From the NCBI GenBank assembly GCA_003567055.1, contig PXAW01000465.1, forward strand, positions 1-8,096: a stretch of DNA of 8,096 nt. The letters run 5' to 3'. Positions 1 through 6,482 of the stretch are shown one piece after another. The position numbers were made by a program, and so were the translations under genes. Numbering within the stretch: position 1 is the stretch's first letter; every line of letters begins with the position of its first letter. Source of the stretch: Hyphomicrobiales bacterium (GTDB lineage: Bacteria; Pseudomonadota; Alphaproteobacteria; Rhizobiales; Beijerinckiaceae). A model generated the notes under the pieces. The model searched no databases and had not been told where the DNA came from. It worked only from the letters and a program-made list of their open reading frames with translations.

Positions 1-209
1 CGCCAGGTATGGCGCTTGAGATGGATGGCAAGCAGCGTATCCTGCACGATGTCCTCGCAATCCGCCGCGCCCATGCCCCCCGCACGCACCTGTACCAGCC
101 GCCGCAGGCTCGGCGTGATCGCCTCCAGAAAGCAGCGATACCGCGCTTCGTCGCCGGCAAGGGCATCGCGCAACATCCCGGCCCAGACCTCCTCTTCCGG
201 ATGAGCCAT
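1..209 (-). CDS. ECF-family RNA polymerase sigma factor, N-terminal part (cut by window edge)
   Basis: The visible 69 residues begin MAHPEEEVWAGML and run off the left edge. Residues 12-40 form a helical region 1.2/2.1-like segment (LRDALAGDEARYRCFLEAI). Residues 51-69 read CEDIVQDTLLAIHLKRHTW, the region 2.2 core-binding helix typical of ECF sigma factors. The DIVQDTLLAIH/KRHTW wording resembles ECF groups whose partner is a membrane anti-sigma factor of the DUF1109/NrsF type, but no such partner is in view. The start ATG is supported by AGGGGA five bases upstream. A second ATG (residue 12) would remove part of the first helix and is less likely as the main start. An ECF promoter-like motif just upstream suggests autoregulation. 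Sigma factor identity is firm; the group assignment is from recall of family sequences. Confidence 0.88.
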   Translation of the reverse strand, partial: MAHPEEEVWAGMLRDALAGDEARYRCFLEAITPSLRRLVQVRAGGMGAADCEDIVQDTLLAIHLKRHTW

Positions 210-246
210 TCAATCCCCTGTTCGTTTGCCGGATGCGTTTCGTTAC
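210..246 (-). promoter_or_regulatory. Probable ECF-type autoregulatory promoter of the sigma factor gene
   Basis: On the minus strand GTAACG (246-241) is followed by exactly 16 bases and then CGAA (224-221). I recall the motif GTAACC-N16-CGAA for promoters controlled by Caulobacter sigma F, so this differs at one base. Only 11 bases separate CGAA from the ATG at 209. Initiation at the usual distance would therefore fall about 4-7 bases before the start codon, giving a very short leader. The AGGGGA Shine-Dalgarno (219-214) would then lie at or before the transcript start. The motif match is seen directly; autoregulation is inferred. Confidence 0.6.
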
Positions 247-249
247 AAG

Positions 250-266
250 CGGCGCGGATCGCGCCG
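250..266. terminator. Short GC hairpin between the EamA gene and the sigma factor promoter
   Basis: A perfect 7-bp inverted repeat, CGGCGCG / CGCGCCG, encloses a 3-base loop (GAT). It sits 51 bases past the stop codon of the transporter gene and four bases upstream of the GTAACG element. No T-run follows on either strand, so it is not a textbook intrinsic terminator. It could still slow read-through from the upstream operon into the sigma factor gene. In GC-rich DNA such hairpins also arise by chance. Confidence 0.3.
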
Positions 267-317
267 TGGCGGAGGAGGATAGCCGGATGCGGCGCGGGAG
301 GGAACCGGGCGGGGGTG

Positions 318-1277
318 TCATCGGGCGTTTCGGTGCCGCCTGAAGGCCATGGGATCAACCACGATCCACATCGCCATCAGGATCAGCGACATGCCTGCAA
401 GCTGCCAACCGCCCAGTATTTCCCCCAGAATCGGCCATGATACGGCGGCGACGAAGACCGGTTGGATCATCAGGACGACCGAACTCGATGCGACGGGCAG
501 ATGGCGCAACGCGACCGTCACGAGCCCCTGGCCGAGCACCTGCCCGAACACCACCAGAGCCATGACCTGCAACCAGACCATCGCCTCGCGCGGAACCACG
601 AATCCCGGGAGGAGGAGGAGCGGCGAGAGAATCACCGCCGATCCGATCGTCACGGATGCCATGATGCCTGCGCTGCCCGCATTGCGACTTTTGAGAGCCC
701 GCACGGCGATCAGATAGGCCGCATAGAAGCCGCCGGCAGCCAGTCCGACGGCATACCCCCATAGCGGCGCGGTCGGATCGAATGCGGCGATGCCGACGAG
801 CAGGAACAACCCGGCCAGGGCCAGCGGGAGTGCGCGCCCGAAGCGCGCATCCGGGCGATCGGTCAATCCCATCAATCCGAAAAGCGCGACGAATAGCGGC
901 GCCGCATTGGTGAACAGCGTCGCAATCGATGTGTTGATCGCCTTGATGGCGATATGCATCGCAAGCAGATCCGCCGCGAAGAAGACGGCTGCGAGCAGAT
1001 AGAGATACAGCGGCGCGCAGGCCACCGGTGGCGCCTCATCCTCGTTCTTCCGCCTCTGCGGGCTCCACCACAGGGCGAGCACGAGAAAGAAGGGCGCCGA
1101 GAGCAGAACCCGGAAGAAAGCCGAGCTCTCCGGCGGCAGCGGCATGCCTTTCACCAGAATCGGCGCGGTGCCGAGCGAGATCCCCCCGGCCACGAGGAAC
1201 ACCCAGGACCAGACATGAGTGGAATCGGTGGATGGCAGCGTATGCGGCGGCGCCTTTGCAGCGTTCGTATCGCTCAT
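318..1277 (-). CDS. EamA/DMT-family integral membrane transporter
   Basis: A 319-residue protein with about ten hydrophobic segments (roughly 23-42, 52-71, 90-108, 116-136, 148-166, 173-193, 205-224, 233-253, 263-284, 290-308). This is the usual architecture of two EamA repeats in the drug/metabolite transporter superfamily. The second repeat shows the typical late motif QPVFVAAVSWPILGEILGG followed by WQLAG. The tail RRHRNAR is basic, consistent with a cytoplasmic C terminus. GGAGG (1290-1286) lies eight bases before the ATG. The gene starts four bases after the thioesterase stop, whose TGA lies inside the ribosome-binding region, so it is the last gene of the operon. EamA proteins commonly export amino acids, amines or other small metabolites from the cytoplasm, so it may export the cluster's product. 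The substrate cannot be read from sequence. Confidence 0.9.
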   Translation of the reverse strand: MSDTNAAKAPPHTLPSTDSTHVWSWVFLVAGGISLGTAPILVKGMPLPPESSAFFRVLLSAPFFLVLALWWSPQRRKNEDEAPPVACAPLYLYLLAAVFFAADLLAMHIAIKAINTSIATLFTNAAPLFVALFGLMGLTDRPDARFGRALPLALAGLFLLVGIAAFDPTAPLWGYAVGLAAGGFYAAYLIAVRALKSRNAGSAGIMASVTIGSAVILSPLLLLPGFVVPREAMVWLQVMALVVFGQVLGQGLVTVALRHLPVASSSVVLMIQPVFVAAVSWPILGEILGGWQLAGMSLILMAMWIVVDPMAFRRHRNAR

Positions 1278-1281
1278 GACG

Positions 1282-1689
1282 TCACCCTCCGAGCGCAGGC
1301 ATGTCAGCCTTGGCTGCCAGATTGCTGATGAAACGGTCCCGGTTCACGATCGCCCGCACGTGAATCCCCTTGAGGACCACGTCTTGCCCATCGCTCGCCT
1401 CGACGGCAAAGACGAGTTTGCGCCCTTCGATCTGTGTGAGGCTTGCCGAGATCTGAATCGACCAGCCTTCAGGTGTCGGGGCAAGGTGTGTGGAATCGTG
1501 CGAGAGGCCAACCGTCATCTCGCCCTCGGAAAGGGTATCGGCAATCGCCCGCATGGATGCGAGTTCCGACAACCAGAGCAGGACGGGCGTCGCCAGAACC
1601 GGCACGTCATTGCGCCAGGCCGTTGCAAGATCGCCTGCGCTGACCTTGTATGTGAGGCTTCCGGTAAGATTGGGTTTGAGCTCAGGCAT
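1282..1689 (-). CDS. FlK-like hot-dog thioesterase
   Basis: A 135-residue protein close in length to fluoroacetyl-CoA thioesterase FlK of Streptomyces cattleya (139 as recalled). It aligns along its whole length without obvious gaps in the catalytic core. The residues known to matter in FlK are kept at the same spacing: Thr34 and Glu42 in LATPVLLWLSELAS (FlK Thr42/Glu50), Gly61 and His68 in GLSHDSTHLAPTPEG (FlK Gly69/His76), and Arg112 (FlK Arg120). It is a cytosolic acyl-CoA or acyl-ACP hydrolase by family. I chose the ATG at 1689 because AGGAGA lies seven bases upstream and the FlK alignment begins there; a longer frame back to 1737 has no family support. The start overlaps the aminotransferase stop by eight bases (ATGCCTGA), implying translational coupling. 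The natural substrate is unknown. Given the neighbours, a ketoacyl- or aminoacyl-thioester is more likely than fluoroacetyl-CoA. Confidence 0.85.
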   Translation of the reverse strand: MPELKPNLTGSLTYKVSAGDLATAWRNDVPVLATPVLLWLSELASMRAIADTLSEGEMTVGLSHDSTHLAPTPEGWSIQISASLTQIEGRKLVFAVEASDGQDVVLKGIHVRAIVNRDRFISNLAAKADMPALGG

Positions 1690-3019
1690 AGGCTTTCTCC
1701 TGCATGAGGGTGGTCGCGTCACAAGCCGCAAGGACATCGGCGACCCTGCTACAAATCACATCGAGAACCGCCGATGGCGTGTTGAGCGGCGGCGCTAGGA
1801 TGATCGCGTCGCCCGCACGTCGATCGATGAAGCCGGAGGCCGGGTAGACGATGAGGCCCGCCGTGGACGCGGCCTTCACAAGCTTTGAGGCCATGGCGAA
1901 TTGCGCCGGAAAAGGCGCTCGGGAATGATCGGGCAGTGACAGTTCGACCCCCCACAGGAAGCCGCAGCCACGGATTTCCGCGACCATGCCGATGCCCTTG
2001 CAGGCGTCCCGCAGAGCCTGGCCGAAGCGCGTACCCTCACATGAGGCACGCGCCACGAGATCCTCGTCCTCGATGACATCGAGAACGGCATTCGCACAGG
2101 CGGCAGAGACCGGATGATTCGCGTGGGTGTGCCCCAGCCGCAATCCTGTTTCCTGGCGGCGAAGGACATCAAGCACCGGGCCCGAGAGCAGCACGCACGA
2201 GATTGGCGCGTAGCCGCCGTTCAACCCCTTGCCCAACGCCACGATGTCGGCCTTCAGGTCGAAATGGTACTGGGCGAGCCAGGCGCCGGTCCGGCCAAGG
2301 CCGGTCAGCACCTCGTCAGCGATCAGAAGCACATCATGTCGGTCACAGATGGCGCGTACTTGCGGCCAATAGCCCTCGGGGGGCACCATGGCTGCACCCG
2401 AGGCTCCGACGATAGGCTCCACGAGGAACGCGGCAATATTGTCTGCGCCGATGCGCAGGATCTCATCCTCGAGGGCCTGCGCGCAGGCAGTGCCATATTC
2501 CCGGAGAGTCATGTGGCCGGGGCGGCGCAAAGGATAGGGCGTCGGCACGATCGGCCCGGTATCGTGGATTCCGGCATCGCGTCGGCGGGGAGCATGGCCG
2601 GACAGCGACAGCGTCAGCTCCGTCGAGCCGTGATAGCTGATCGACCGGCTGAGAATCCTGCTTTTTTCTGGGCGACCTTGCAGAGCCCAGTGCAGGCGTG
2701 CGCTGCGAACAGCAGCCTCTATGGCCTCCGAACCACTATTGGCAAACAAGGCGCCGGCATAGCCCAACCGGGCGCAGAGGCGCTGTGCAAGCTCCTCGAT
2801 CGGGGCGCTTGTCAATTGTGTGCGGTAGACGAAATCAGTGCGCTTCAACTGCGCAATCGTCTGCGCCAGGACATGAGGATGGCAATGTCCGACATTGCAG
2901 GATATGGCGCCGGAACAGGCGTCGATCGAGGCCTCTCCGCCCTCGGCGGTGATCGTGCTGCCACGCGCATGCGTCGCGACGGGCGCTGGTCTGGTGAAAT
3001 CGCTGGTGATCAGGGTCAT
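1682..3019 (-). CDS. Class III (omega-transaminase-type) PLP-dependent aminotransferase
   Basis: A 445-residue fold-type I aminotransferase of normal length. Family marks, numbered from the chosen start: substrate-side loop NVGHCHP (42-48); phosphate-binding SGSEA (95-99); Tyr129-His130-Gly131, which stacks on PLP; Glu201; LLIADEVLTGLGRTG (231-245) with Asp235 on the pyridine nitrogen; and the Schiff-base lysine Lys264 in ALGKGLNGGY. Near the C terminus, Arg400 ahead of IILAPPLN aligns with the switching arginine (Arg416) of Chromobacterium omega-transaminase as I recall it. This points to amino transfer at a non-alpha position or to an amine, using an amino acid donor. The ATG at 3019 lies four bases after the ketoacyl synthase stop with GGTGGAG eight bases upstream; an upstream ATG at 3079 is inside the neighbour. 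A BioA or ornithine role is not suggested by context. The substrate is unknown, perhaps a beta-keto product of the adjacent synthase. Confidence 0.9.
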   Translation of the reverse strand: MTLITSDFTRPAPVATHARGSTITAEGGEASIDACSGAISCNVGHCHPHVLAQTIAQLKRTDFVYRTQLTSAPIEELAQRLCARLGYAGALFANSGSEAIEAAVRSARLHWALQGRPEKSRILSRSISYHGSTELTLSLSGHAPRRRDAGIHDTGPIVPTPYPLRRPGHMTLREYGTACAQALEDEILRIGADNIAAFLVEPIVGASGAAMVPPEGYWPQVRAICDRHDVLLIADEVLTGLGRTGAWLAQYHFDLKADIVALGKGLNGGYAPISCVLLSGPVLDVLRRQETGLRLGHTHANHPVSAACANAVLDVIEDEDLVARASCEGTRFGQALRDACKGIGMVAEIRGCGFLWGVELSLPDHSRAPFPAQFAMASKLVKAASTAGLIVYPASGFIDRRAGDAIILAPPLNTPSAVLDVICSRVADVLAACDATTLMQEKAYA

Positions 3020-3023
3020 GCCG

Positions 3024-4004
3024 TCAACTCCACCGATGGACGGCGGCGCCAGCGGTAAAACCCGCGCCGGCAGCGGCAAAGAGGACGAGATCGCCGGATC
3101 CGATCCTGCCGGCTTCCATGGCCTGGGTCAGCGTGATCGGTATCGTCGCACCGACGGTGTTGGCATAGCGATCCATGCACAGCTCGAAGCGCGAGAACGG
3201 TATTCCGCAGCTTTTCGCGATATGCTCCAGCAGCGAGCGCGAGGGCTGGTGGGGAATGACGATATCGATATCGGCGGCCGCTATGTCATTGCGAGCCAGA
3301 ACGGCTTCAATGCAATCCGGGACCGCCTGTGACGCGGCACGAAAGACACCCTTTCCATCCATCGCGAATGTCGCGCCATCGTCGCGCGCGATGCTGAAGG
3401 CATCGCTGTCGCGGCCATCGGAGAACAATTGCGCATCGAAAAGACCGGTGTTGCCGCGCAGATCCCTCCCGGACGCGCTTGTCCGATCTGCCCGCTCGAC
3501 GATCACGGCACCGGCGCCATCACCGAAGAAGACACAGTCGCGACGCTCCCAGCTGGTTGCATCAGAGAAAGTATCGGCGCCCACGACCACGGCCCGCCTG
3601 GCCATACCGGCCTCGATCATCGAGGCTGTGACCGTCATGGCAAAAAGGAAGCCGGAACATACGGCGGAAACATCGAAGGCGATGGCGTGGTCGAGTCCGG
3701 CTTTCGACTGCACGATGCAGGCGGTGGCGGGAGCCCGCATGTCCGGGCTGGCGGTCGCGAGGACGATCAGGTCGATACTCTGCGCAGAGACTCCGGCATT
3801 GCGCAAAGCGGCATGCACGGCTCGGGTCGCAAGATCGGATGTCGATTCGTCAGGATTCGCGATGCGCCTCTGCGTGATCCCCAGTGACTCGACAACCCAT
3901 TCCGGTCGAACAGTCGGATTGAGTTGTGCAGCAATATCGTGATTTGTGAGCGTTGTTTCAGGAAGATACGATCCTGCTGCGAGGATTCTCAGGCCGGTAT
4001 TCAT
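3024..4004 (-). CDS. Stand-alone 3-oxoacyl-ACP synthase III-like condensing enzyme (KAS III/FabH-like)
   Basis: A 326-residue thiolase-fold protein, close to FabH in length. The Cys-His-Asn triad is complete: Cys116 in FDVSAVCSGF, His252 in IPHQPS, and Asn282 in YANTVGATIPI. The glycine loops FGDGAGAVIVE (160-170) and AAGAGFTAGAA (311-321) are also present. It should catalyse decarboxylative Claisen condensation or acyl transfer from an acyl-CoA. Several positions differ from E. coli FabH: the gate residue Phe87 corresponds to Ala91, Arg36 to Ser40, and the Asn247/Arg249 positions to Ser255/Ser257. This argues against a housekeeping FabH and for another acyl chain or acceptor. The ATG at 4004 has GGAG seven bases upstream and gives the family start MNTGLRILAAGSYLP; the longer frame to 4046 runs into the promoter region. 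It is the first gene of the minus-strand operon and is divergent from the LysR gene. PqsD-like or beta-ketoacid-forming roles are open. Confidence 0.9.
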   Translation of the reverse strand: MNTGLRILAAGSYLPETTLTNHDIAAQLNPTVRPEWVVESLGITQRRIANPDESTSDLATRAVHAALRNAGVSAQSIDLIVLATASPDMRAPATACIVQSKAGLDHAIAFDVSAVCSGFLFAMTVTASMIEAGMARRAVVVGADTFSDATSWERRDCVFFGDGAGAVIVERADRTSASGRDLRGNTGLFDAQLFSDGRDSDAFSIARDDGATFAMDGKGVFRAASQAVPDCIEAVLARNDIAAADIDIVIPHQPSRSLLEHIAKSCGIPFSRFELCMDRYANTVGATIPITLTQAMEAGRIGSGDLVLFAAAGAGFTAGAAVHRWS

Positions 4005-4156
4005 GGTCTTGCTCCATATTGATTGAATTCGAGCTGATCCGGTCATTCACAATTCGGTAATTTGCGGCTATGCTCGCCCCGATTGCATTAAATGATACGT
4101 TGCGAGGTTCTGCGGATGGAAATGAGTTCGATCTATGTCAGCGATGAGAACGGCTC
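4005..4156. promoter_or_regulatory. Divergent promoter region between the KAS III operon and the LysR gene
   Basis: This 152-base spacer is more AT-rich than the flanking genes and must hold both outward promoters. I see a short dyad CATT-A-AATG (4086-4094), an imperfect dyad CAATT...ATTTG (4050-4064), and arms TGAAT/ATTCA (4024-4028 and 4045-4049). LysR-type proteins usually bind a T-N11-A dyad in exactly this kind of divergent spacer and repress their own gene. No site matches strongly enough to be called the operator. No -35/-10 pair is convincing: on the minus strand TTGTGA (4053-4048) is a possible -35, and on the plus strand TTGCGG (4062-4067) is one. Confidence 0.5.
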
Positions 4157-5044
4157 ATGAGCCTCGTCAATGTCGATATCGATCTGCTGCGGACGCTGAT
4201 CGTCGTGGTGGAGCGCCAGAGCTTCACCGCTGCCGGGGAGCAGCTGCTGCGGACACAGTCCGCCATCAGCCTTCAGATGAAGCGGCTGGAGGAAACGCTC
4301 GGCAAGAAGGTGCTGGAACGCGGGAGCGGGCAGGGCATGGCGCTGACCGCGTATGGCAGGCTGGTTCACCAGTATGCGCGCGAGATCCTCGAACTCAACG
4401 ATGCCATGATCCGCGAGATCACCCATCACAAGGAGCCGAAGATCCTGCGTCTGGGTGTGCCCGACGATTATGCCGAGCTGATTCTGCCCGACATCGTCGC
4501 GCGCCTGTCACGCATGGAGGATCACCTTGAGATCCAGATCGTCGCCGATCTCTCCACCACGCTCGATGCGATGGTCGATCAAGGCGAGCTCGATATGGCG
4601 ATCATGACGCAGGACAAGGATCTCGACGGTCTGGGCCTGTGCGAGGAACGCCTCACCTGGGTCGGGCGGGATCGGGACGTGATCAGGCGGAACGACCCGC
4701 TCAATCTGGCCTTGTTTCCCGACGGATGCGGTGTGCGCAGCAATGCGCTCAGGGCCCTGAAGAAGAGCAAGCTGAAATGGCATATCGGATTCTGCTCGAA
4801 AAGCTTCTCGATCCTGAAGGCGACGATGCTCACGCAGGGCGCCATCGGCGTCCTGCCGCGCCGGGCCGTGCCGCGCGACCTCGTTGCTCTGGGCCATGAC
4901 GACGGATTGCCGGCACTGGATGATTCACGCCTGATCATGCGCTTCAACCAGGGCTCATCCTATGATCTGAACCGGTTCTTTTCGAAGATCGCACGCAATG
5001 TCGGTACCGCGACGCTCACGCCCGTTATCGAAGACAGCGCCTGA
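4157..5044 (+). CDS. LysR-type transcriptional regulator
   Basis: A 295-residue protein of normal LysR length. Residues 8-67 form the winged helix-turn-helix (DLLRTLIVVVERQSFTAAGE, then LLRTQSAISLQMKRLEETLG and KKVLERG). A linker helix spans about 68-93, and an effector-binding domain spans about 95-285 (ILRLGVPDDYAELILP, LDMAIMTQ, GAIGVLPRRAV). The ATG at 4157 is the only possible start, because an in-frame TGA lies four codons upstream. The ribosome-binding site is weak (GAGAA six bases upstream), common for low-level autorepressed regulators. The gene is divergent from the KAS III operon and codirectional with the acyl-CoA dehydrogenase downstream, so it probably controls both in response to a pathway intermediate. 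The effector is unknown. No N-terminal signal or membrane segment is present; it acts on DNA in the cytoplasm. Confidence 0.93.
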   Translation: MSLVNVDIDLLRTLIVVVERQSFTAAGEQLLRTQSAISLQMKRLEETLGKKVLERGSGQGMALTAYGRLVHQYAREILELNDAMIREITHHKEPKILRLGVPDDYAELILPDIVARLSRMEDHLEIQIVADLSTTLDAMVDQGELDMAIMTQDKDLDGLGLCEERLTWVGRDRDVIRRNDPLNLALFPDGCGVRSNALRALKKSKLKWHIGFCSKSFSILKATMLTQGAIGVLPRRAVPRDLVALGHDDGLPALDDSRLIMRFNQGSSYDLNRFFSKIARNVGTATLTPVIEDSA

Positions 5045-5216
5045 TCAAGTACTGCGAGAAACGCCGCGACACACACCACGAATCGGTTGCGCTTCACTTC
5101 CTGAACAAGGCATCAGTTTCGCAAATGTCTAACCTGAGAACTATCAATTTCCCAAGACACCTCAAACAAAAATAAACTCTTGATTGTGTTTTCCGAAGCC
5201 TGTCAGGAGCTTACTA
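5045..5216 (+). promoter_or_regulatory. AT-rich leader and probable promoter of the acyl-CoA dehydrogenase gene
   Basis: The 172 bases between the LysR stop and the dehydrogenase start contain the lowest-GC stretch I noticed in the window (45 G+C out of 110 in 5101-5210). A weak -10-like TAAACT occurs at 5174-5179, but I find no -35 at proper spacing. An imperfect dyad, CAGTT ... AACCTG, lies at 5114-5136. The composition and size suggest a separate promoter, possibly LysR-controlled, rather than simple read-through. AGGAG seven bases before the ATG at 5217 sets the translational start. Confidence 0.4.
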
Positions 5217-6482
5217 ATGCAGATCGACGTCAAGATGCATCAGGCTGATCTTCATCAGCAATTCGCCGAATTCGGGCGCGCGGTCGCCCGCAACGCAGCA
5301 CTGCATGATCGCGAACGCAGCTTTGATCGCGCAGCCTGGGACGCGATTTCAAAAGCCGGCCTCTGGCGCATCCCGGTGCCAATCGAAGAGGGCGGGCTCG
5401 GGGGAAGCTGGGCGGATTGCGCGGCGGCCATGGAAGGCGTTGCCTCGACAGCGGGTGATCTCGGCTTTCTGATCACCATGCTGGGTCACGTGGGCTCGCT
5501 GCGGGTGTTGCTTGAAGATGGCACCGCGCGGCAAAAGGCACGATGGTTGCCGCAGATCATGGCAGGCCAGGTCGGCATTACCGCGATGACGGAGGCCAGC
5601 GGGGGCTCTGATCTGGCGCGCATGTCCGTTTCTGCCCGCGAAGCGGACGGGCGCTTGTCGCTACGCGGCGAGAAGGTCCACATTACCAACGCCCCGATCG
5701 CGGCTTCGGGTCTGGTAGCGGGCCGGATGCCGGCTCTGGGTGCGAAGAAGGATATCACGCTGTTCTTTCTCGACCTCGACGCGCCGGGTGTGACGATCGG
5801 GGAGCGGGAAGACAATCTCGGCATCCGCACCAGCCCGACCGCCAATCTGCTCTTTGAAGACACGCCGATTGAGGACGACAACATCATCGGCCCGCCCGGT
5901 GACGGCCTGCGCATTCTCTATCGCATCATCGCCTTCGAGCGTGCGCTCTATGGCATCATGACCGCCGGGCTGATCGAAGATATGATCGAGCGCACGATGT
6001 CGCGCGTCGAGGCGCGGATGGCTTTCGGCAGGCCGCTTGCGGATTACCAGTATGTGCAGGGGCGCATCACCGACATGAAGATGGCCGCAGTGATCTGCCG
6101 GACGATGACCTGTTCCAGCATGGCAAAGCTCGAAAACGGCGCGCAGGACATGTCCATCGCCTGTTCCGTGACGAAATTCCTTGCAGGAGAGAAACTGCTG
6201 GAGGCAGCCGAGCATATGGTTCAGCTGCATGGCCATCTGGGTTACATGAACAACGATATCAGCCGCTATCTGCGCGATGCGGTCGGCATGCGTATCGCCG
6301 GCGGGACGAGCGACATCCAGAGAATCAATATCTTCAACCAGATCCGCGCACAGCGCCGCAGCCTGTCTGCGCAAGGGAAAGGGCCGGAACCACGACTGAC
6401 TGATGTCGAACCCGGCGGAGGGCATTCGGATCGCATGCCGCTGTCGGCATCTGCGCCATTGCCCGGGATCGTCTACGCTTGA
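5217..6482 (+). CDS. Acyl-CoA dehydrogenase (FAD-dependent) with shifted catalytic glutamate
   Basis: A 421-residue acyl-CoA dehydrogenase. The N-terminal helical domain covers about 1-118. The beta domain carries AMTEASGGSDLA (123-134), the flavin/substrate loop. The C-terminal helical domain carries RMAFGRPL (267-274), QLHGHLGYM (336-344) and the flavin motif GGTSDIQRI (362-370). The enzyme should desaturate an acyl-CoA between C2 and C3, passing electrons to ETF. The usual base at the MCAD Glu376 position is replaced: YEGT reads AGGT here. Glu241 in AFERALYGI matches the alternative base position used by isovaleryl-CoA and long-chain dehydrogenases, so activity is probably kept. After about residue 380 there is a 40-residue polar, Gly/Pro-rich tail beyond the usual end. 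The ATG at 5217 is supported by AGGAG seven bases upstream; a TTG at 5184 is not. It probably supplies or modifies the acyl-CoA used by the divergent operon. Confidence 0.92.
   Translation: MQIDVKMHQADLHQQFAEFGRAVARNAALHDRERSFDRAAWDAISKAGLWRIPVPIEEGGLGGSWADCAAAMEGVASTAGDLGFLITMLGHVGSLRVLLEDGTARQKARWLPQIMAGQVGITAMTEASGGSDLARMSVSAREADGRLSLRGEKVHITNAPIAASGLVAGRMPALGAKKDITLFFLDLDAPGVTIGEREDNLGIRTSPTANLLFEDTPIEDDNIIGPPGDGLRILYRIIAFERALYGIMTAGLIEDMIERTMSRVEARMAFGRPLADYQYVQGRITDMKMAAVICRTMTCSSMAKLENGAQDMSIACSVTKFLAGEKLLEAAEHMVQLHGHLGYMNNDISRYLRDAVGMRIAGGTSDIQRINIFNQIRAQRRSLSAQGKGPEPRLTDVEPGGGHSDRMPLSASAPLPGIVYA

Noticed and set aside
9..440. Plus-strand open frame over the sigma factor start and the EamA 3' end
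   Set aside because: It crosses a sigma factor gene, its promoter and the end of a transporter gene, and the translation resembles no protein family.
1690..1737. Longer thioesterase start at 1737
   Set aside because: The extra 16 residues have no FlK counterpart and lie inside the aminotransferase gene, while the ATG at 1689 has a good Shine-Dalgarno.
1682..3019. Naming the aminotransferase BioA or an ornithine/GABA enzyme
   Set aside because: Only general class III motifs are visible and no biotin, arginine or GABA pathway genes are adjacent.
2114..3058. Long plus-strand open frame opposite the aminotransferase
   Set aside because: It is antisense to a gene with clear catalytic motifs, has a low-complexity translation with no recognisable domain, and arises from the high GC content.
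1682..4004. Assignment of the synthase/aminotransferase pair as a CqsA-like alpha-hydroxyketone autoinducer system
   Set aside because: CqsA is an alpha-oxoamine synthase-type enzyme that itself condenses acyl-CoA. Here the aminotransferase is class III and the condensing enzyme is a separate thiolase-fold protein, and no sensor kinase is nearby.
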